Part shown: positions 21,970 through 30,643 of the stretch, piece after piece | Layout: the number at the start of each line of letters is the position of its first letter | How positions within the stretch are numbered: the stretch's first letter is position 1 | From: Thermoleophilia bacterium | Lineage (GTDB): Bacteria > Actinomycetota > Thermoleophilia > Gaiellales > Gaiellaceae | Reading direction: 5' to 3' | Length of the DNA stretch: 36,120 bases | NCBI GenBank assembly: GCA_017882605.1 | Contig: JADGPE010000016.1 | Coordinates: forward strand, 1-36,120 | Position numbers and translations under genes: made by a program | Notes under the pieces: generated by a model | What the model was told of the DNA's origin: nothing | Databases searched by the model: none | The model's input: only the letters and a program-made list of their open reading frames with translations

Positions 21970-24900
21970 GTGAGGCCAACCGCCGAGTCGCCTGCGTCCG
22001 CCCTCGCGGCCTCGCGCGAGCTCCTCGAGACGGTCCTCAGCCGCCTGCAGGACGGCGTGATCGTCTCCGACGGCGACGGGCGGCGGATCTACGCGAACGA
22101 GCGGGCGGCCCTCCTGACCGGGTACGCGTCGGTCGAGGAGCTGCTCGCTGCTCCGGGTGATGAGCTGCGTGGGCGGTTCGAGCTCCTCGACGAGCAAGGC
22201 CGGCCGCTCGAGCCGGCCCTGCTCCCAGCCCCGCGGGCTGCCGCCGGCGAAGAGCCCGCGCCGATGCTAATCCGGTTCCGCCGCCTGCCCGACGGCATTC
22301 CCCAGGCGGCCGAGGTGACCGCCGTTCCGGTGCTCGACGCGCACGGCGCGGTGCAGCACGTGATCTCCTTCTTCCGCGAGGTGACCGCCCGGCAGGAACT
22401 GACCGAGCAGCAGAAGACGCTCTACGACGAGGCACGGCGAACCACGGCGCTGCTGGACGCGCTGTACGGGAGCGCGCCGGTCGGCCTCGGGTTCTGGGAT
22501 CGCGACCTCCGCTACGTCAGGGTCAACGACGCGCTCGCGGCGATCAACGAGCTTGCCCCCGAGGCGCACGTGGGCAAGACCTTCACCGAGGTCGTTCCGC
22601 AGGTCGCGCAGCTCATCGAGCCTGTCGCGCGGCGGGTGCTCGAGCAGCGCGAGCCGGTGATCGGCCTCGAGCACACGTCAGGCACTCCGGGCAGGCCCGA
22701 CGACGTGCGCTACTGGCTTGCGAGCTACTACCCGGTGCTGGCGCCGGACGGCGAGGCGATCGGAGTCGGCTCCGTCGTCGAAGAGATCACCGACCGGCGC
22801 CGTGCCGAGCAGCGCACCGAGCTGCAGCACGTCGTCACCAGCGTCCTCGGAGACGCCGAGACGATTGACGAGGCGGTGCCGCGCGTGCTCGCCGCGATCG
22901 TCGAGACGCTTGGTTGGGACGTCGCCTGCTTCTGGTCGACGGAGGCCGACGAGCCACGGGTCGTGTCGGTGCGACGAGGCCTGAAGCTCGACGGCTTCGT
23001 CGGGATGACGGAGCGCCTGACGATCTCGCCCACGATGCTGCCGGGCCGCGTCGCGCTCTCGGGCACACCGGAGTGGCTGGAGGAGCTCGATCCCGGCCGG
23101 TTTGGTCGCGCCTCCGTTGCGGCTGCCGAAGGGCTCCGCTCAGGCGTCGCATTCCCCGTCCGGATCGAGAGCGAGGTGATCGGGGCGCTCGAGACGTTCA
23201 GCACCGCGCGGCGCCCGCACGACCTGGAGCTGGAGCGCACACTGGGCGCGATCGGCGGCCAGCTCGGTCAGTTCATCCGTCGCAAGCGCGCGGAAGAAGA
23301 GCGAACTCAGCTGTTTCAGCGCGAGCGCCAGGCGCGGGCCCATGCGGAAGCCGCCGCGGCGACGTTGCGCAAGCTCGGACGTGTCTCGGAGGCGGCCCTC
23401 GAGCACCTCTCGCTCAGTGACCTCCTGAACGCGCTCCTGGAACGCATCGTCGAGGTGCTTCAGGCGGACACGGCGGCGATTCTGCTCGTCGGCGCCGACG
23501 AACTCCTGCATGTGCGGGCAACCGTCGGGCTCCAGCGGGAGATCGACCGCGCGGTCCCGGTGCCGCTCGGGGCCGGCATGGCGGGCCGGGTCGCTGCGAG
23601 CCGCGCGCCGAAGCTCGTCCCCGACCTGTCGGAGATCGAGCTCGTCAGCCCGGTGCTGAGGGAACGCGGCATCAACTCCCTTGTCGCCATCCCCCTCATC
23701 GTCGAGGACCGGGTGATCGGGGTGGTTCACGCCGGTTCGGAGGCGTTCGCCCAGTTCGTCGACGAGGACGCACGACTGCTCGAGCTGATCGCCGATCGCA
23801 TTGCGCTCGCGATCAACCAGGCGTCGTTGCACGAGGCGGAGCGCGCCGCGCAGGAGCGGCTGCGATTTCTCGCCGAGGCGAGCGCGCTCCTCGGGGCGTC
23901 CCTGAACATCGAGCGGACGCTCGAGCAGTTGACCGCTCTTGTCGCTGGGCGCTTTGCCGACTGGTGCGCGATCCACCTCGCCTCCGACGCCGGCGAGCCG
24001 CGACTCGTCAGCGTCGGGCTCGGCGAGCCCGACGGCCCAGCCATGCCGAACGCCGTGTTCGGCGTCGGCGAAGTGATCCGCACGGGTGCGCCCGAGCTGC
24101 TCCAGGAGCCGCCGTCCGAGCTGCTCGAGGCCGGGGTCGGTTCGTGTTTGATCGTCCCGCTGCAAGCGCGCGGCCGGACGCTCGGCGTCATGAGCCTCGT
24201 GCGGGGGAAGCTCGCGGCCCAGTACGAGGAACGCGACGTCGACTTCGCGCTCGACCTTGCGGGGCGCGCTGCGGTCGCCGTCGACAACGCACAGCTCTAC
24301 CGCGCGGCCGAAGAACGCGCGCAGGCGGCGCGCGTGCTCGCCTCGGTGGGTGACGGGGTGTTCCTCGTCGACCGGCACGGCGACGTGCGCACTTGGAATC
24401 GTGCGGCAGCGGCCGCGACCGGGCTGCAGGAGTCGGACGTCATCGATCGCCGCGCGGCCGAGGCGATCCCCGGGTGGAGCGCAATCGCGCCCCGCGTGCC
24501 GATCGTCGCGGCGGGCGCCGGGCCGCCGCGCGCCGAGTCCCTGCCGCTCGATCTGGGGGACCGCGAGCTGTGGCTCTCGCTGCACGGCGTCGTCGTGCCC
24601 GACGGCATCGTCTACGCGTTTCGCGATCTCACCGAGGAGCGTGCTCTCGAGACGATGCGGACGGAGTTCGTCTCGACGGTCTCGCACGAGCTGCGCACCC
24701 CGCTGGCGGCGATCTACGGCGCGGCGATGACCCTGCGGCGCAACGATGTCGTGCTCGACGACGGGCAACGGGCTGTACTGCTCGACGTCGTCTCGGGCGA
24801 GGCGGACCGCCTCGCCCGGACGGTCAACGACATCCTGTGGGCGAGTCGCCTCGACGCCGACTCCCTCCACATGACGATTCAGGCTTGCGACCCGGTCAAG

Positions 24901-25344
24901 CTCGCCGGCGACATCGTGCAAGCGCAGCGGGCGCACCTCGGTGGCGGGCACGACCTGGTCCTGACGGTCGAGCCCGACTTGCCGCAGATCTCGGGCGACC
25001 CCGACAAGGTCGGTCGCATCCTGATCAACCTCGTCGACAACGGCGTCAAGTATTCGCCCGACGGCGGCCGGGTCGAGCTCAGTGTCAGCTCGGTCGGATC
25101 ACGGGTCCGCTTCACCGTCGTCGACCAGGGAATCGGGATCCCTTCGGCCGAGCAGCGGCGCATCTTCGAGAAGTTCTACCGCCTCGATCCGAACATGACC
25201 CGCGGTGTCGGCGGCACGGGGCTCGGCCTCTACATCTGCCGCGAGCTCGTGCGACGGATGGACGGGCGCATCTGGGTCGACTCCGAGGGCCTCGGCCGCG
25301 GCTCGAGCTTCCACGTCGAGCTCCCCGTGTCACCCTCCTTCTAG
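21970..25344 (+). CDS. Multi-sensor histidine kinase (PAS/GAF)
   Basis: A 1124-residue soluble kinase without transmembrane segments. Order of domains: PAS (about 20-140, LQDGVIVSDGDGRRIYANE), PAS (about 165-280, GLGFWDRDLRYVRVND), GAF (about 285-430), short coiled coil (RAEEERTQLFQRERQARAHA), GAF (about 460-610), GAF (about 625-770), PAS (about 780-890, GDGVFLVDRHGDVRTWNR), HisKA and HATPase. The phosphoacceptor His906 is in EFVSTVSHELRTPLAAI; the ATP-binding N box is NLVDNGVKYSP, G1 is DQGIGIP and G2 is GVGGTGLGLYI. The input signals are unknown. No response regulator is adjacent: the next gene is the oxidase operon, so a link to respiration is possible but unproven. GTG 21970 is preferred over ATG 21925. 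Confidence 0.92.
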   Translation: MRPTAESPASALAASRELLETVLSRLQDGVIVSDGDGRRIYANERAALLTGYASVEELLAAPGDELRGRFELLDEQGRPLEPALLPAPRAAAGEEPAPMLIRFRRLPDGIPQAAEVTAVPVLDAHGAVQHVISFFREVTARQELTEQQKTLYDEARRTTALLDALYGSAPVGLGFWDRDLRYVRVNDALAAINELAPEAHVGKTFTEVVPQVAQLIEPVARRVLEQREPVIGLEHTSGTPGRPDDVRYWLASYYPVLAPDGEAIGVGSVVEEITDRRRAEQRTELQHVVTSVLGDAETIDEAVPRVLAAIVETLGWDVACFWSTEADEPRVVSVRRGLKLDGFVGMTERLTISPTMLPGRVALSGTPEWLEELDPGRFGRASVAAAEGLRSGVAFPVRIESEVIGALETFSTARRPHDLELERTLGAIGGQLGQFIRRKRAEEERTQLFQRERQARAHAEAAAATLRKLGRVSEAALEHLSLSDLLNALLERIVEVLQADTAAILLVGADELLHVRATVGLQREIDRAVPVPLGAGMAGRVAASRAPKLVPDLSEIELVSPVLRERGINSLVAIPLIVEDRVIGVVHAGSEAFAQFVDEDARLLELIADRIALAINQASLHEAERAAQERLRFLAEASALLGASLNIERTLEQLTALVAGRFADWCAIHLASDAGEPRLVSVGLGEPDGPAMPNAVFGVGEVIRTGAPELLQEPPSELLEAGVGSCLIVPLQARGRTLGVMSLVRGKLAAQYEERDVDFALDLAGRAAVAVDNAQLYRAAEERAQAARVLASVGDGVFLVDRHGDVRTWNRAAAAATGLQESDVIDRRAAEAIPGWSAIAPRVPIVAAGAGPPRAESLPLDLGDRELWLSLHGVVVPDGIVYAFRDLTEERALETMRTEFVSTVSHELRTPLAAIYGAAMTLRRNDVVLDDGQRAVLLDVVSGEADRLARTVNDILWASRLDADSLHMTIQACDPVKLAGDIVQAQRAHLGGGHDLVLTVEPDLPQISGDPDKVGRILINLVDNGVKYSPDGGRVELSVSSVGSRVRFTVVDQGIGIPSAEQRRIFEKFYRLDPNMTRGVGGTGLGLYICRELVRRMDGRIWVDSEGLGRGSSFHVELPVSPSF

Positions 25345-25423
25345 CTCTGTACGGCGCAACGGCGGCGCGGTGGAACGCCTGAGCCGGCGAGACGGTTACG
25401 CCTCGCCAGGCTTCCGGTTGGAC

Positions 25424-25429
25424 TAGGCT
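25424..25429 (+). promoter_or_regulatory. Putative -10 (TAGGCT) of the oxidase operon, leaderless layout
   Basis: TAGGCT, eight bases, then the coxB GTG at 25438. The 93-base gap after the kinase holds nothing else recognisable. Confidence 0.5.
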
Positions 25430-25437
25430 TCGCGCGG

Positions 25438-26430
25438 GTGCGCAGGGGATCGATCATTCAGCTCACCGCGATCGGGCTGGTCGCAGGTGCGATCTGCACC
25501 GCGGTCGCGCTGGCGATCCCGTGGCTGCCCGTCGCCGGCGGCCAGGAGGCGGGCCGGATCCATTTCGTCTACTGGTTCACGACGGTGATCGCGATCTGCG
25601 TGTTCTCGGTCGTCACGGCGGTGCTGGTCTATTCGGTCTGGAAGTTCCGGGCCGGCCCCGACGACGACTCGGACGGGCCGCCGACCCACGGGCACACCCA
25701 GCTCGAGATCGTCTGGACTGCGATTCCGGCCGTGCTCGTCACCGCGATCTCGATCGTGAGCGCGATCGTGCTCGCGCAGAACGGTCACGCCGGAACGAAC
25801 CCACTCGTGATCAAGGTCGAGGCGCGGCAGTTCGCGTGGAAGTTCACCTATCCGAACGGCACGAGCTTCGGCACGCTGACGCTTCCGCAAGGTCGTCACG
25901 TCAAGCTCGACATCACCGCCGACGACGTCATCCACTCGTTCTGGGTGCCTCAGCTCTCGCAGAAGCAGGATGCCGTCCCCGGGCAGCACAACTTCATCGT
26001 GATCACGCCGACGCACATCGCCACCTACCCCGTGGTGTGCACCGAGCTCTGTGGCCTCGGGCACGCACTGATGCGGAGCCAGGTCGACATTCTCGCCCCG
26101 GCGGACTACGAGAAGTGGGTCGCCCAAGGTGGGACGGCGAGCTCCGGGCCGCCCGGGCTCGCGGTCTTCCAGCAGAACGGCTGCGCTGGCTGTCACACGT
26201 TCAAGCCGGCGCTCGCGACGGGGAACGTCGGCCCCAACCTCGACAACCTGGCGCAGGAAGCCAAGCAGGCGAACCGCGGCGCGCTCGACGCGTTCATCAA
26301 GGAGTCGATCGTCAAGCCGCAGGCCTACATCGCGCCGGGCTTCACGGACGCGATGCCCCACACCTTCGGCACGCAGATCCCGCCGGACAAGTTGCAGCAG
26401 CTCGTGCAGTATCTGGCGAAGGGAGCCTAG
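25438..26430 (+). CDS. coxB: Cytochrome c oxidase subunit II fused to cytochrome c (caa3-type)
   Basis: A 330-residue electron-entry subunit. N-terminal signal/anchor (8-30) and a second helix (45-68) are followed by TQLEIVWTAIPAVLV, normal for subunit II. The periplasmic cupredoxin domain has the full CuA site: His166 (DVIHSFWVP), Cys201, Glu203, Cys205, His209 and Met212 in CTELCGLGHALM. After a Gly/Ser linker, a haem c domain follows: NGCAGCHTF (Cys249, Cys252, His253) and probable distal Met306. The fusion defines a caa3-type enzyme that takes electrons from cytochrome c. The GTG start has a TAGGCT hexamer 8 bases upstream. First gene of the operon. Confidence 0.95.
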   Translation: MRRGSIIQLTAIGLVAGAICTAVALAIPWLPVAGGQEAGRIHFVYWFTTVIAICVFSVVTAVLVYSVWKFRAGPDDDSDGPPTHGHTQLEIVWTAIPAVLVTAISIVSAIVLAQNGHAGTNPLVIKVEARQFAWKFTYPNGTSFGTLTLPQGRHVKLDITADDVIHSFWVPQLSQKQDAVPGQHNFIVITPTHIATYPVVCTELCGLGHALMRSQVDILAPADYEKWVAQGGTASSGPPGLAVFQQNGCAGCHTFKPALATGNVGPNLDNLAQEAKQANRGALDAFIKESIVKPQAYIAPGFTDAMPHTFGTQIPPDKLQQLVQYLAKGA

Positions 26431-26434
26431 AGCT

Positions 26435-28375
26435 GTGACCGACGTCGCACACGCCCACGATCTCCATGCAGCGCCGCCCGCTCCCACGGGCTGGCACCGC
26501 CTGACCGCGGCCGGCTGGCTGCGGGTGCTGTGGGTGACGCCGCTCTTCTTCGGGATCGGCGTTGCGCTGCCGGTGCTCCTCCGCTGGGCGGCCGATTGGC
26601 ATCCGCTCTGGAAGGGCTCGGTGATTCTCACGGTCGAGCTCGTCACGACGCCGATCGGCTTCCTCGCCGGCCTCGGCGTGTTCGACTACTGGGCCTACTA
26701 CGCGAGCGGCCGCCCGACGCGTCCGGAAGACCACTCCGGGCACGGCGCGCATTCGTGGCGCGACTACTTCCACGTCAACACCGACCACAAGGTGATCGGG
26801 ATCCAGTACGTCGTCACGACGTTCTTCTTCTTCCTTGTCAGCGGCTTCTTCGCGCTGCTTTTCCGTGCCGAGCTCGCCCAGCCGGGCGATCAGTACTTCA
26901 ACCCGCAGACGTTCAACGTGCTCGTCTCGGACCACGCGGCGCTGATGATCTTCCTCTTCATCGTCCCCGTGTTCGCCGGGCTCGGGAACTACGTGATCCC
27001 GTTGATGATCGGGGCGGGCGACATGGCCTTCCCGCGTCTGAACGCGCTGTCGTTCTGGCTGCTGCCGATCGGCGGCGCGATCCTGATCACAGGCATGGTC
27101 ATGCCGGGCGGCGGGCCGTCAGCCGGGTGGACGTGCTACGCGCCGCTCTGCTCTCATCAGCCGCTCGGCCAAGTGTTCTTCAACATGGGCGTCCAGTGGG
27201 CCGGCACGAGCTCGATCATGACCGCGCTCAACTTCCTGGTCACGATCATCACGATGCGCGCACCCGGTATGACGTTCTGGCGGATGCCGCTTCTCGTCTG
27301 GGCGAACTTCACGACAAGCCTCCTCGTCGTGATTGCCACGCCGTTCATCGCCGGCTCGCAGTTCTTCGTCCTGTTCGACCGCGTGCTGCACACGAACTTC
27401 TTCGAGCCCGGCGGCGGCGGGTACGTGCTCGGCTACCAGCACATCTTCTGGTTCTACTCGCACCCGGCGGTCTACATCATGATCCTGCCCGGCTTCGGGA
27501 TCATCAGTGAGGTGATCGCGGTGATGAGCCGCAAGCCGGTCTTCGGCTACCGGCTGATGGCGCTGAGCCTGATGGCGATTCTCGTGCTCGGCTTCTCGGT
27601 GTGGGCGCACCACATGTTCGTCGCGGGCATGGCGGGCTGGCTGCGCGTCCCGATGATGGTCACGTCGATGGTGATCGCGGTGCCGACCGGAGTGAAGGTC
27701 TTCTCGTGGCTCGCGACGATGTGGAACGGGCGCATCCGATTCACGACGCCGATGCTGTTCGCGCTCGGCTTCCTGTCGATGTTCGTGATCGGCGGCCTGT
27801 CCGGGATCTACCTTGCCTCGGTCCCGATCGACATCCACGCTTCCGACACGTACTTCATCGTCGCGCACATCCACTACGTGCTCTTCGGCGGGTCCGTCTT
27901 CACCATCTTCGCGGGCGTCTACTACTGGTTCCCGAAGATGACCGGCCGGATGTACAACGAGCGGCTCGGCCAGTTGCACTTCTGGCTGACGTTCATCGGT
28001 TTCAACCTCACGTTCTTCCCGATGCACTACATCGGGCTGCAGGGGATGCCGCGCCGCGTCGCCGACTACGCCCATCGCTTCGCCGACATCAACCTCTTCA
28101 TCTCGATCGCTTCCTTCGGTCTCGGTGCCTCCACGCTCGTCTTCCTCTACAACGTGATCAACTCCTGGGCGCACGGGCCTGTCGCCGAGGGCAACCCGTG
28201 GCGCGCGCTGACGCTCGAGTGGCAGGTCAGCTCGCCGCCGCCGATCTTCAACTTCGACGAGATCCCGCAGGTCGTCGGCCATCCGTACGAGTACGGCGTC
28301 CCGGGCGCCAAGCATGCGATCCTCGGAGCGCCTCGCCCGGTGCCGGTGCTCACCGATCCTGTCGGAGCCGACTGA
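26435..28375 (+). CDS. ctaD: Cytochrome c oxidase subunit I, A2-type
   Basis: A 646-residue haem-copper oxidase core. Haem a ligands are His167 (SDHAALMIF) and His480. CuB ligands are His343, His392 and His393 (VWAHHMFVAG), with the cross-link Tyr347. The haem a3 ligand is His478 (FIVAHIHYVLFGG). The D-channel end reads FYSHPAVYIMILPGFG: Tyr-Ser replaces the Glu of A1 enzymes, the mark of the A2 group. An N-terminal extension of about 110 residues with two extra hydrophobic segments (WVTPLFFGIGVALPVLLR, SVILTVELVTTPIGFLAGLG) precedes the usual HVNTDHKVIGIQY start. The GTG at 26435 is 4 bases after the coxB stop. It catalyses O2 reduction with proton pumping. Confidence 0.95.
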   Translation: MTDVAHAHDLHAAPPAPTGWHRLTAAGWLRVLWVTPLFFGIGVALPVLLRWAADWHPLWKGSVILTVELVTTPIGFLAGLGVFDYWAYYASGRPTRPEDHSGHGAHSWRDYFHVNTDHKVIGIQYVVTTFFFFLVSGFFALLFRAELAQPGDQYFNPQTFNVLVSDHAALMIFLFIVPVFAGLGNYVIPLMIGAGDMAFPRLNALSFWLLPIGGAILITGMVMPGGGPSAGWTCYAPLCSHQPLGQVFFNMGVQWAGTSSIMTALNFLVTIITMRAPGMTFWRMPLLVWANFTTSLLVVIATPFIAGSQFFVLFDRVLHTNFFEPGGGGYVLGYQHIFWFYSHPAVYIMILPGFGIISEVIAVMSRKPVFGYRLMALSLMAILVLGFSVWAHHMFVAGMAGWLRVPMMVTSMVIAVPTGVKVFSWLATMWNGRIRFTTPMLFALGFLSMFVIGGLSGIYLASVPIDIHASDTYFIVAHIHYVLFGGSVFTIFAGVYYWFPKMTGRMYNERLGQLHFWLTFIGFNLTFFPMHYIGLQGMPRRVADYAHRFADINLFISIASFGLGASTLVFLYNVINSWAHGPVAEGNPWRALTLEWQVSSPPPIFNFDEIPQVVGHPYEYGVPGAKHAILGAPRPVPVLTDPVGAD

Positions 28376-28376
28376 C

Positions 28377-29177
28377 GTGAGCCACATTCTCGTGATCGCG
28401 AACGAGACCGTCGCGTCGGAGACGCTGCTCGACGCCGTGCGGGGCGAGGCCGGCAGCGACGACCGCGTCACCGTCGTCGCCCCCGTGAACGAGCCGAGCC
28501 AGGGATACGTCGTCTACGAGGACACGCGCCGGGCGTCGGCCGGCCGGCGGCTCGACAAGACGCTGAAGGCGCTCCGCGAGGCCGGTCTCGCAACTCAGGG
28601 CTTCGTCGTCGAGACCGGCCCCGTGCAGGCGGCTAAGGACGCGCTCGCGCAGCTCGAGCCGAAGATCGACGAGATCGTGCTCGCGACGCACAGCGTGGAG
28701 CGCTCGGGCTGGATGCGGCGCGACGTCCTCGGCGACATCGAGCGCATCGCGGGCGTGCCCGTGAAGCACGTCGTCGTCGAACCGACCGACGGCGGTGAGA
28801 CGAACGTGCTCGTGATCGCGAACCAGACCGTCGTCTCGGACGAGCTGCTCGAGCGGATCCGGAAGCGTGCAGCGAAGAGCCCAGCGAGCTTCCTGATCGT
28901 CGCACCACAGAGCGACGACGAGGAGCACGCCGACGCCGACAAGCGGTTGCGCTTCGCCCTCACGGAGCTGCGCAGCGCAGGCATCGACGCGCACGGGCAG
29001 GTCGTGCATCCCGATCCCTACACCGCGGCCCGGCAGGTCGTGAACGACGAGCGGGTCGACGAGATCATCGTCTCGACCTTCCCGGGCGAGCGGAGCGGCT
29101 GGCTGCGCCGCGACCTCGTACAGCGGCTGCGCAAGGACACAGGTCTTCCCGTCGAGCACGTGATCTCCACCTCATGA
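28377..29177 (+). CDS. Tandem UspA-like protein inside the oxidase operon
   Basis: A 266-residue soluble protein made of two similar halves. Half 1 (4-134) starts ILVIANETVASETLLDAVR and ends EIVLATHSVERSGWMRRDVL plus GVPVKHVVV. Half 2 (143-264) starts VLVIANQTVVSDELLERIRK and ends EIIVSTFPGERSGWLRRDLV plus GLPVEHVIS. Each half looks like a universal-stress-protein Rossmann-like unit; the canonical G-x2-G-x9-G-S/T ATP motif is not clear, replaced by an ERSGW[ML]RRD motif. The GTG is one base after the ctaD stop and the TGA overlaps the cox3 ATG, so it is embedded in the oxidase operon. The role is unknown; redox-linked regulation or assembly is a guess. Confidence 0.8.
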   Translation: MSHILVIANETVASETLLDAVRGEAGSDDRVTVVAPVNEPSQGYVVYEDTRRASAGRRLDKTLKALREAGLATQGFVVETGPVQAAKDALAQLEPKIDEIVLATHSVERSGWMRRDVLGDIERIAGVPVKHVVVEPTDGGETNVLVIANQTVVSDELLERIRKRAAKSPASFLIVAPQSDDEEHADADKRLRFALTELRSAGIDAHGQVVHPDPYTAARQVVNDERVDEIIVSTFPGERSGWLRRDLVQRLRKDTGLPVEHVISTS

Positions 29178-29797
29178 CCTCTGCCGCCGAAACTCACGAC
29201 CAGGGGGCGTTCGAACACCACGGACCGCCTCCGGTCCACTACAGCTCACGAGTCTCCCCTTCGGTGCTCGGCATGTTCCTCTTCATCGCGTCGGAGATCA
29301 TGCTGTTCGGCTCGTTCTTCACCGTCTATTTCTTCGATCGCGTCGTCAACAACGGCGTCAACGGGGTCTGGCCGCCGAACGGTTATCAGCGTCCCGCGTT
29401 CGTCGCAGGCATCAACACGGTGATCCTCGTCTCGTCGAGCTTCACGATGCACTGGGCCGACACGTCGATCAAGAAGGGGAACCGGAGAGGCCTCTGCGCA
29501 GGGATGGTGCTGACGTTCCTGCTCGGCCTGACGTTCCTGCTCACGCAGGTGATCGAGTACCACCGCATCGGTTTCAACACGAGCGACACGTCGTTCGCCG
29601 CCACGTTCTTCGGCCTCACGGGATTGCACGGCGCGCACGTGTTCGTGGGCCTGACGATCCTCGGCGTCATGACCGTGAGGGCGTTCCGCGGGCACTTCAC
29701 ACCCGAGCACCATCACGGCATCGAGATCGGCGGCATCTACTGGCATTTCGTCGACGTCATGTGGATCGTCGTCTACGTGACGGTGTACCTCCTCTAG
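29174..29797 (+). CDS. ctaE: Cytochrome c oxidase subunit III
   Basis: A 207-residue membrane subunit with five hydrophobic helices. Landmarks: SVLGMFLFIASEIMLFGSFF (with the conserved Glu), INTVILVSSSFTMHWADTSI, VIEYHRIGFNTSDTSFAATF, GLTGLHGAHVFVGLTILGV and the C-terminal IGGIYWHFVDVMWIVVYVTV YLL. The His-Gly-x-His and WHFVD motifs are diagnostic. The first two helices of seven-helix subunit III are absent, as in other bacterial caa3 enzymes. It supports stability of the D-pathway. The ATG overlaps the stop of the Usp-like gene. Confidence 0.93.
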   Translation: MTSAAETHDQGAFEHHGPPPVHYSSRVSPSVLGMFLFIASEIMLFGSFFTVYFFDRVVNNGVNGVWPPNGYQRPAFVAGINTVILVSSSFTMHWADTSIKKGNRRGLCAGMVLTFLLGLTFLLTQVIEYHRIGFNTSDTSFAATFFGLTGLHGAHVFVGLTILGVMTVRAFRGHFTPEHHHGIEIGGIYWHFVDVMWIVVYVTVYLL

Positions 29798-29799
29798 CC

Positions 29800-30039
29800 A
29801 TGAGAAACCCCGTCCGGAGCGAGGCGGATGCGTTCCGGTTCGTTCTGCTGACGATCGGCTACTTCGCGCTGATCGTGATCGGCTCGGTGATCAACTCGTG
29901 GGCCGGGCTGGCGGTGTTCCTGGTTCTCACGGGTGTGGCGCTCTGGGCGGTCTTCCGGCGTGGGGAGCCGGAGGCGCCGGTGCAGCAGGCGGCGGCCGAG
30001 ACCCCGTCGGACGAACGCCGCGTCGAGCTCGATGCTTGA
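29800..30039 (+). CDS. Small two-helix membrane protein (subunit IV position)
   Basis: 79 residues. The start RNPVRSEADAFRFVLLTIGY leads into two hydrophobic helices separated by a short loop (YFALIVIGSVINSWAGLAVF, LVLTGVALWAVF), followed by an acidic/Ala-rich tail. Position directly after cox3 (2-base gap) and size fit an actinobacterial small oxidase subunit, but the sequence itself is not recognisable as subunit IV. The last 8 bases overlap the GNAT gene. Confidence 0.75.
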   Translation: MRNPVRSEADAFRFVLLTIGYFALIVIGSVINSWAGLAVFLVLTGVALWAVFRRGEPEAPVQQAAAETPSDERRVELDA

Positions 30040-30592
30040 AGCCCGCGCGCTGACGGTCGAGCAGGTCGATCCCATGCCGATGCGCGCCGAGCTGCGCGAG
30101 GTGCACCGGGCCGCTCTCGGTGCGGGCGCGCTGTCCGACGACTGGGCGGCAAACAGGCTGCCCCGCCACGTCCGGCGCGACGACTTCGTCTTCCTGGTCG
30201 CGCGCGACGGATCGGAGCTCGCGGGCTTCGGGTACGGGTACACCGGCGCGTACAAGCAGTGGTGGACCGAGCAGGTCGCACGCGCGCTCACCGTGGCCCA
30301 GCGCGAACAGTGGCTCGACCCCCCGCATTTCGAGATCGTCGAGCTGCATGTGCGGCCGTCCTGGCAGCGGTGCGGCGTCGGCAGCGCGTTGCTCGCGCAG
30401 CTGCTCAGCCGGCAGCCACACGACCGGGCGCTGCTCTCGACCCAGACCGGATCGAGGAAGGCGCGCAGCTTCTACGCCAAGAACGGCTGGACCGAGCTCG
30501 CGGACGTGGACTTCGGCAGCGGCTACCCGTCGTACCTCGTGCTCGGGAAGAACCTGGTTGCCCGCGAAGCGGGAACCAGGTTCACGTCGTAG
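30032..30592 (+). CDS. GNAT-family N-acetyltransferase
   Basis: A 186-residue acetyltransferase. Strands DFVFLVARDGSELAGFGYGY and HFEIVELHVRPSWQRCGVGS lead to the acetyl-CoA loop Q-R-C-G-V-G-S-A-L-L (motif A), and RALLSTQTGSRKARSFYAKN GW is the typical C-terminal motif B. The acceptor is unknown. The ATG (30032) overlaps the preceding stop by 8 bases, so it is the last gene of the oxidase transcript. Its last codons (LVAREAGTRFTS) are encoded within a hairpin that probably serves as terminator, so the C-terminal tail is likely dictated by the hairpin and not by function. Confidence 0.87.
   Translation: MLEARALTVEQVDPMPMRAELREVHRAALGAGALSDDWAANRLPRHVRRDDFVFLVARDGSELAGFGYGYTGAYKQWWTEQVARALTVAQREQWLDPPHFEIVELHVRPSWQRCGVGSALLAQLLSRQPHDRALLSTQTGSRKARSFYAKNGWTELADVDFGSGYPSYLVLGKNLVAREAGTRFTS
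30550..30583. terminator. Hairpin 1 of a matched pair between convergent genes
   Basis: GAACCTGGTT, bulged G, CCCGC, loop GAA, GCGGG, AACCAGGTTC: a 15-bp stem overlapping the end of the GNAT coding region. It shares its outer 10-bp arms with hairpin 2 (30608-30643). No T-tract. Confidence 0.65.
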
Positions 30593-30607
30593 GCCCGGCT
30601 CAGGACG

Positions 30608-30643
30608 CGAACCTGGTTTCGCCTGCGGCGAGAACCAGGTTCG
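30608..30643. terminator. Hairpin 2 of a matched pair between convergent genes
   Basis: CGAACCTGGTT, TCGCC, loop TGC, GGCGA, bulged G, AACCAGGTTCG: a 16-bp stem lying immediately after the stop of the cytochrome c gene (30644-30646, minus strand). The bulge is on the opposite arm to that of hairpin 1. Confidence 0.65.
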
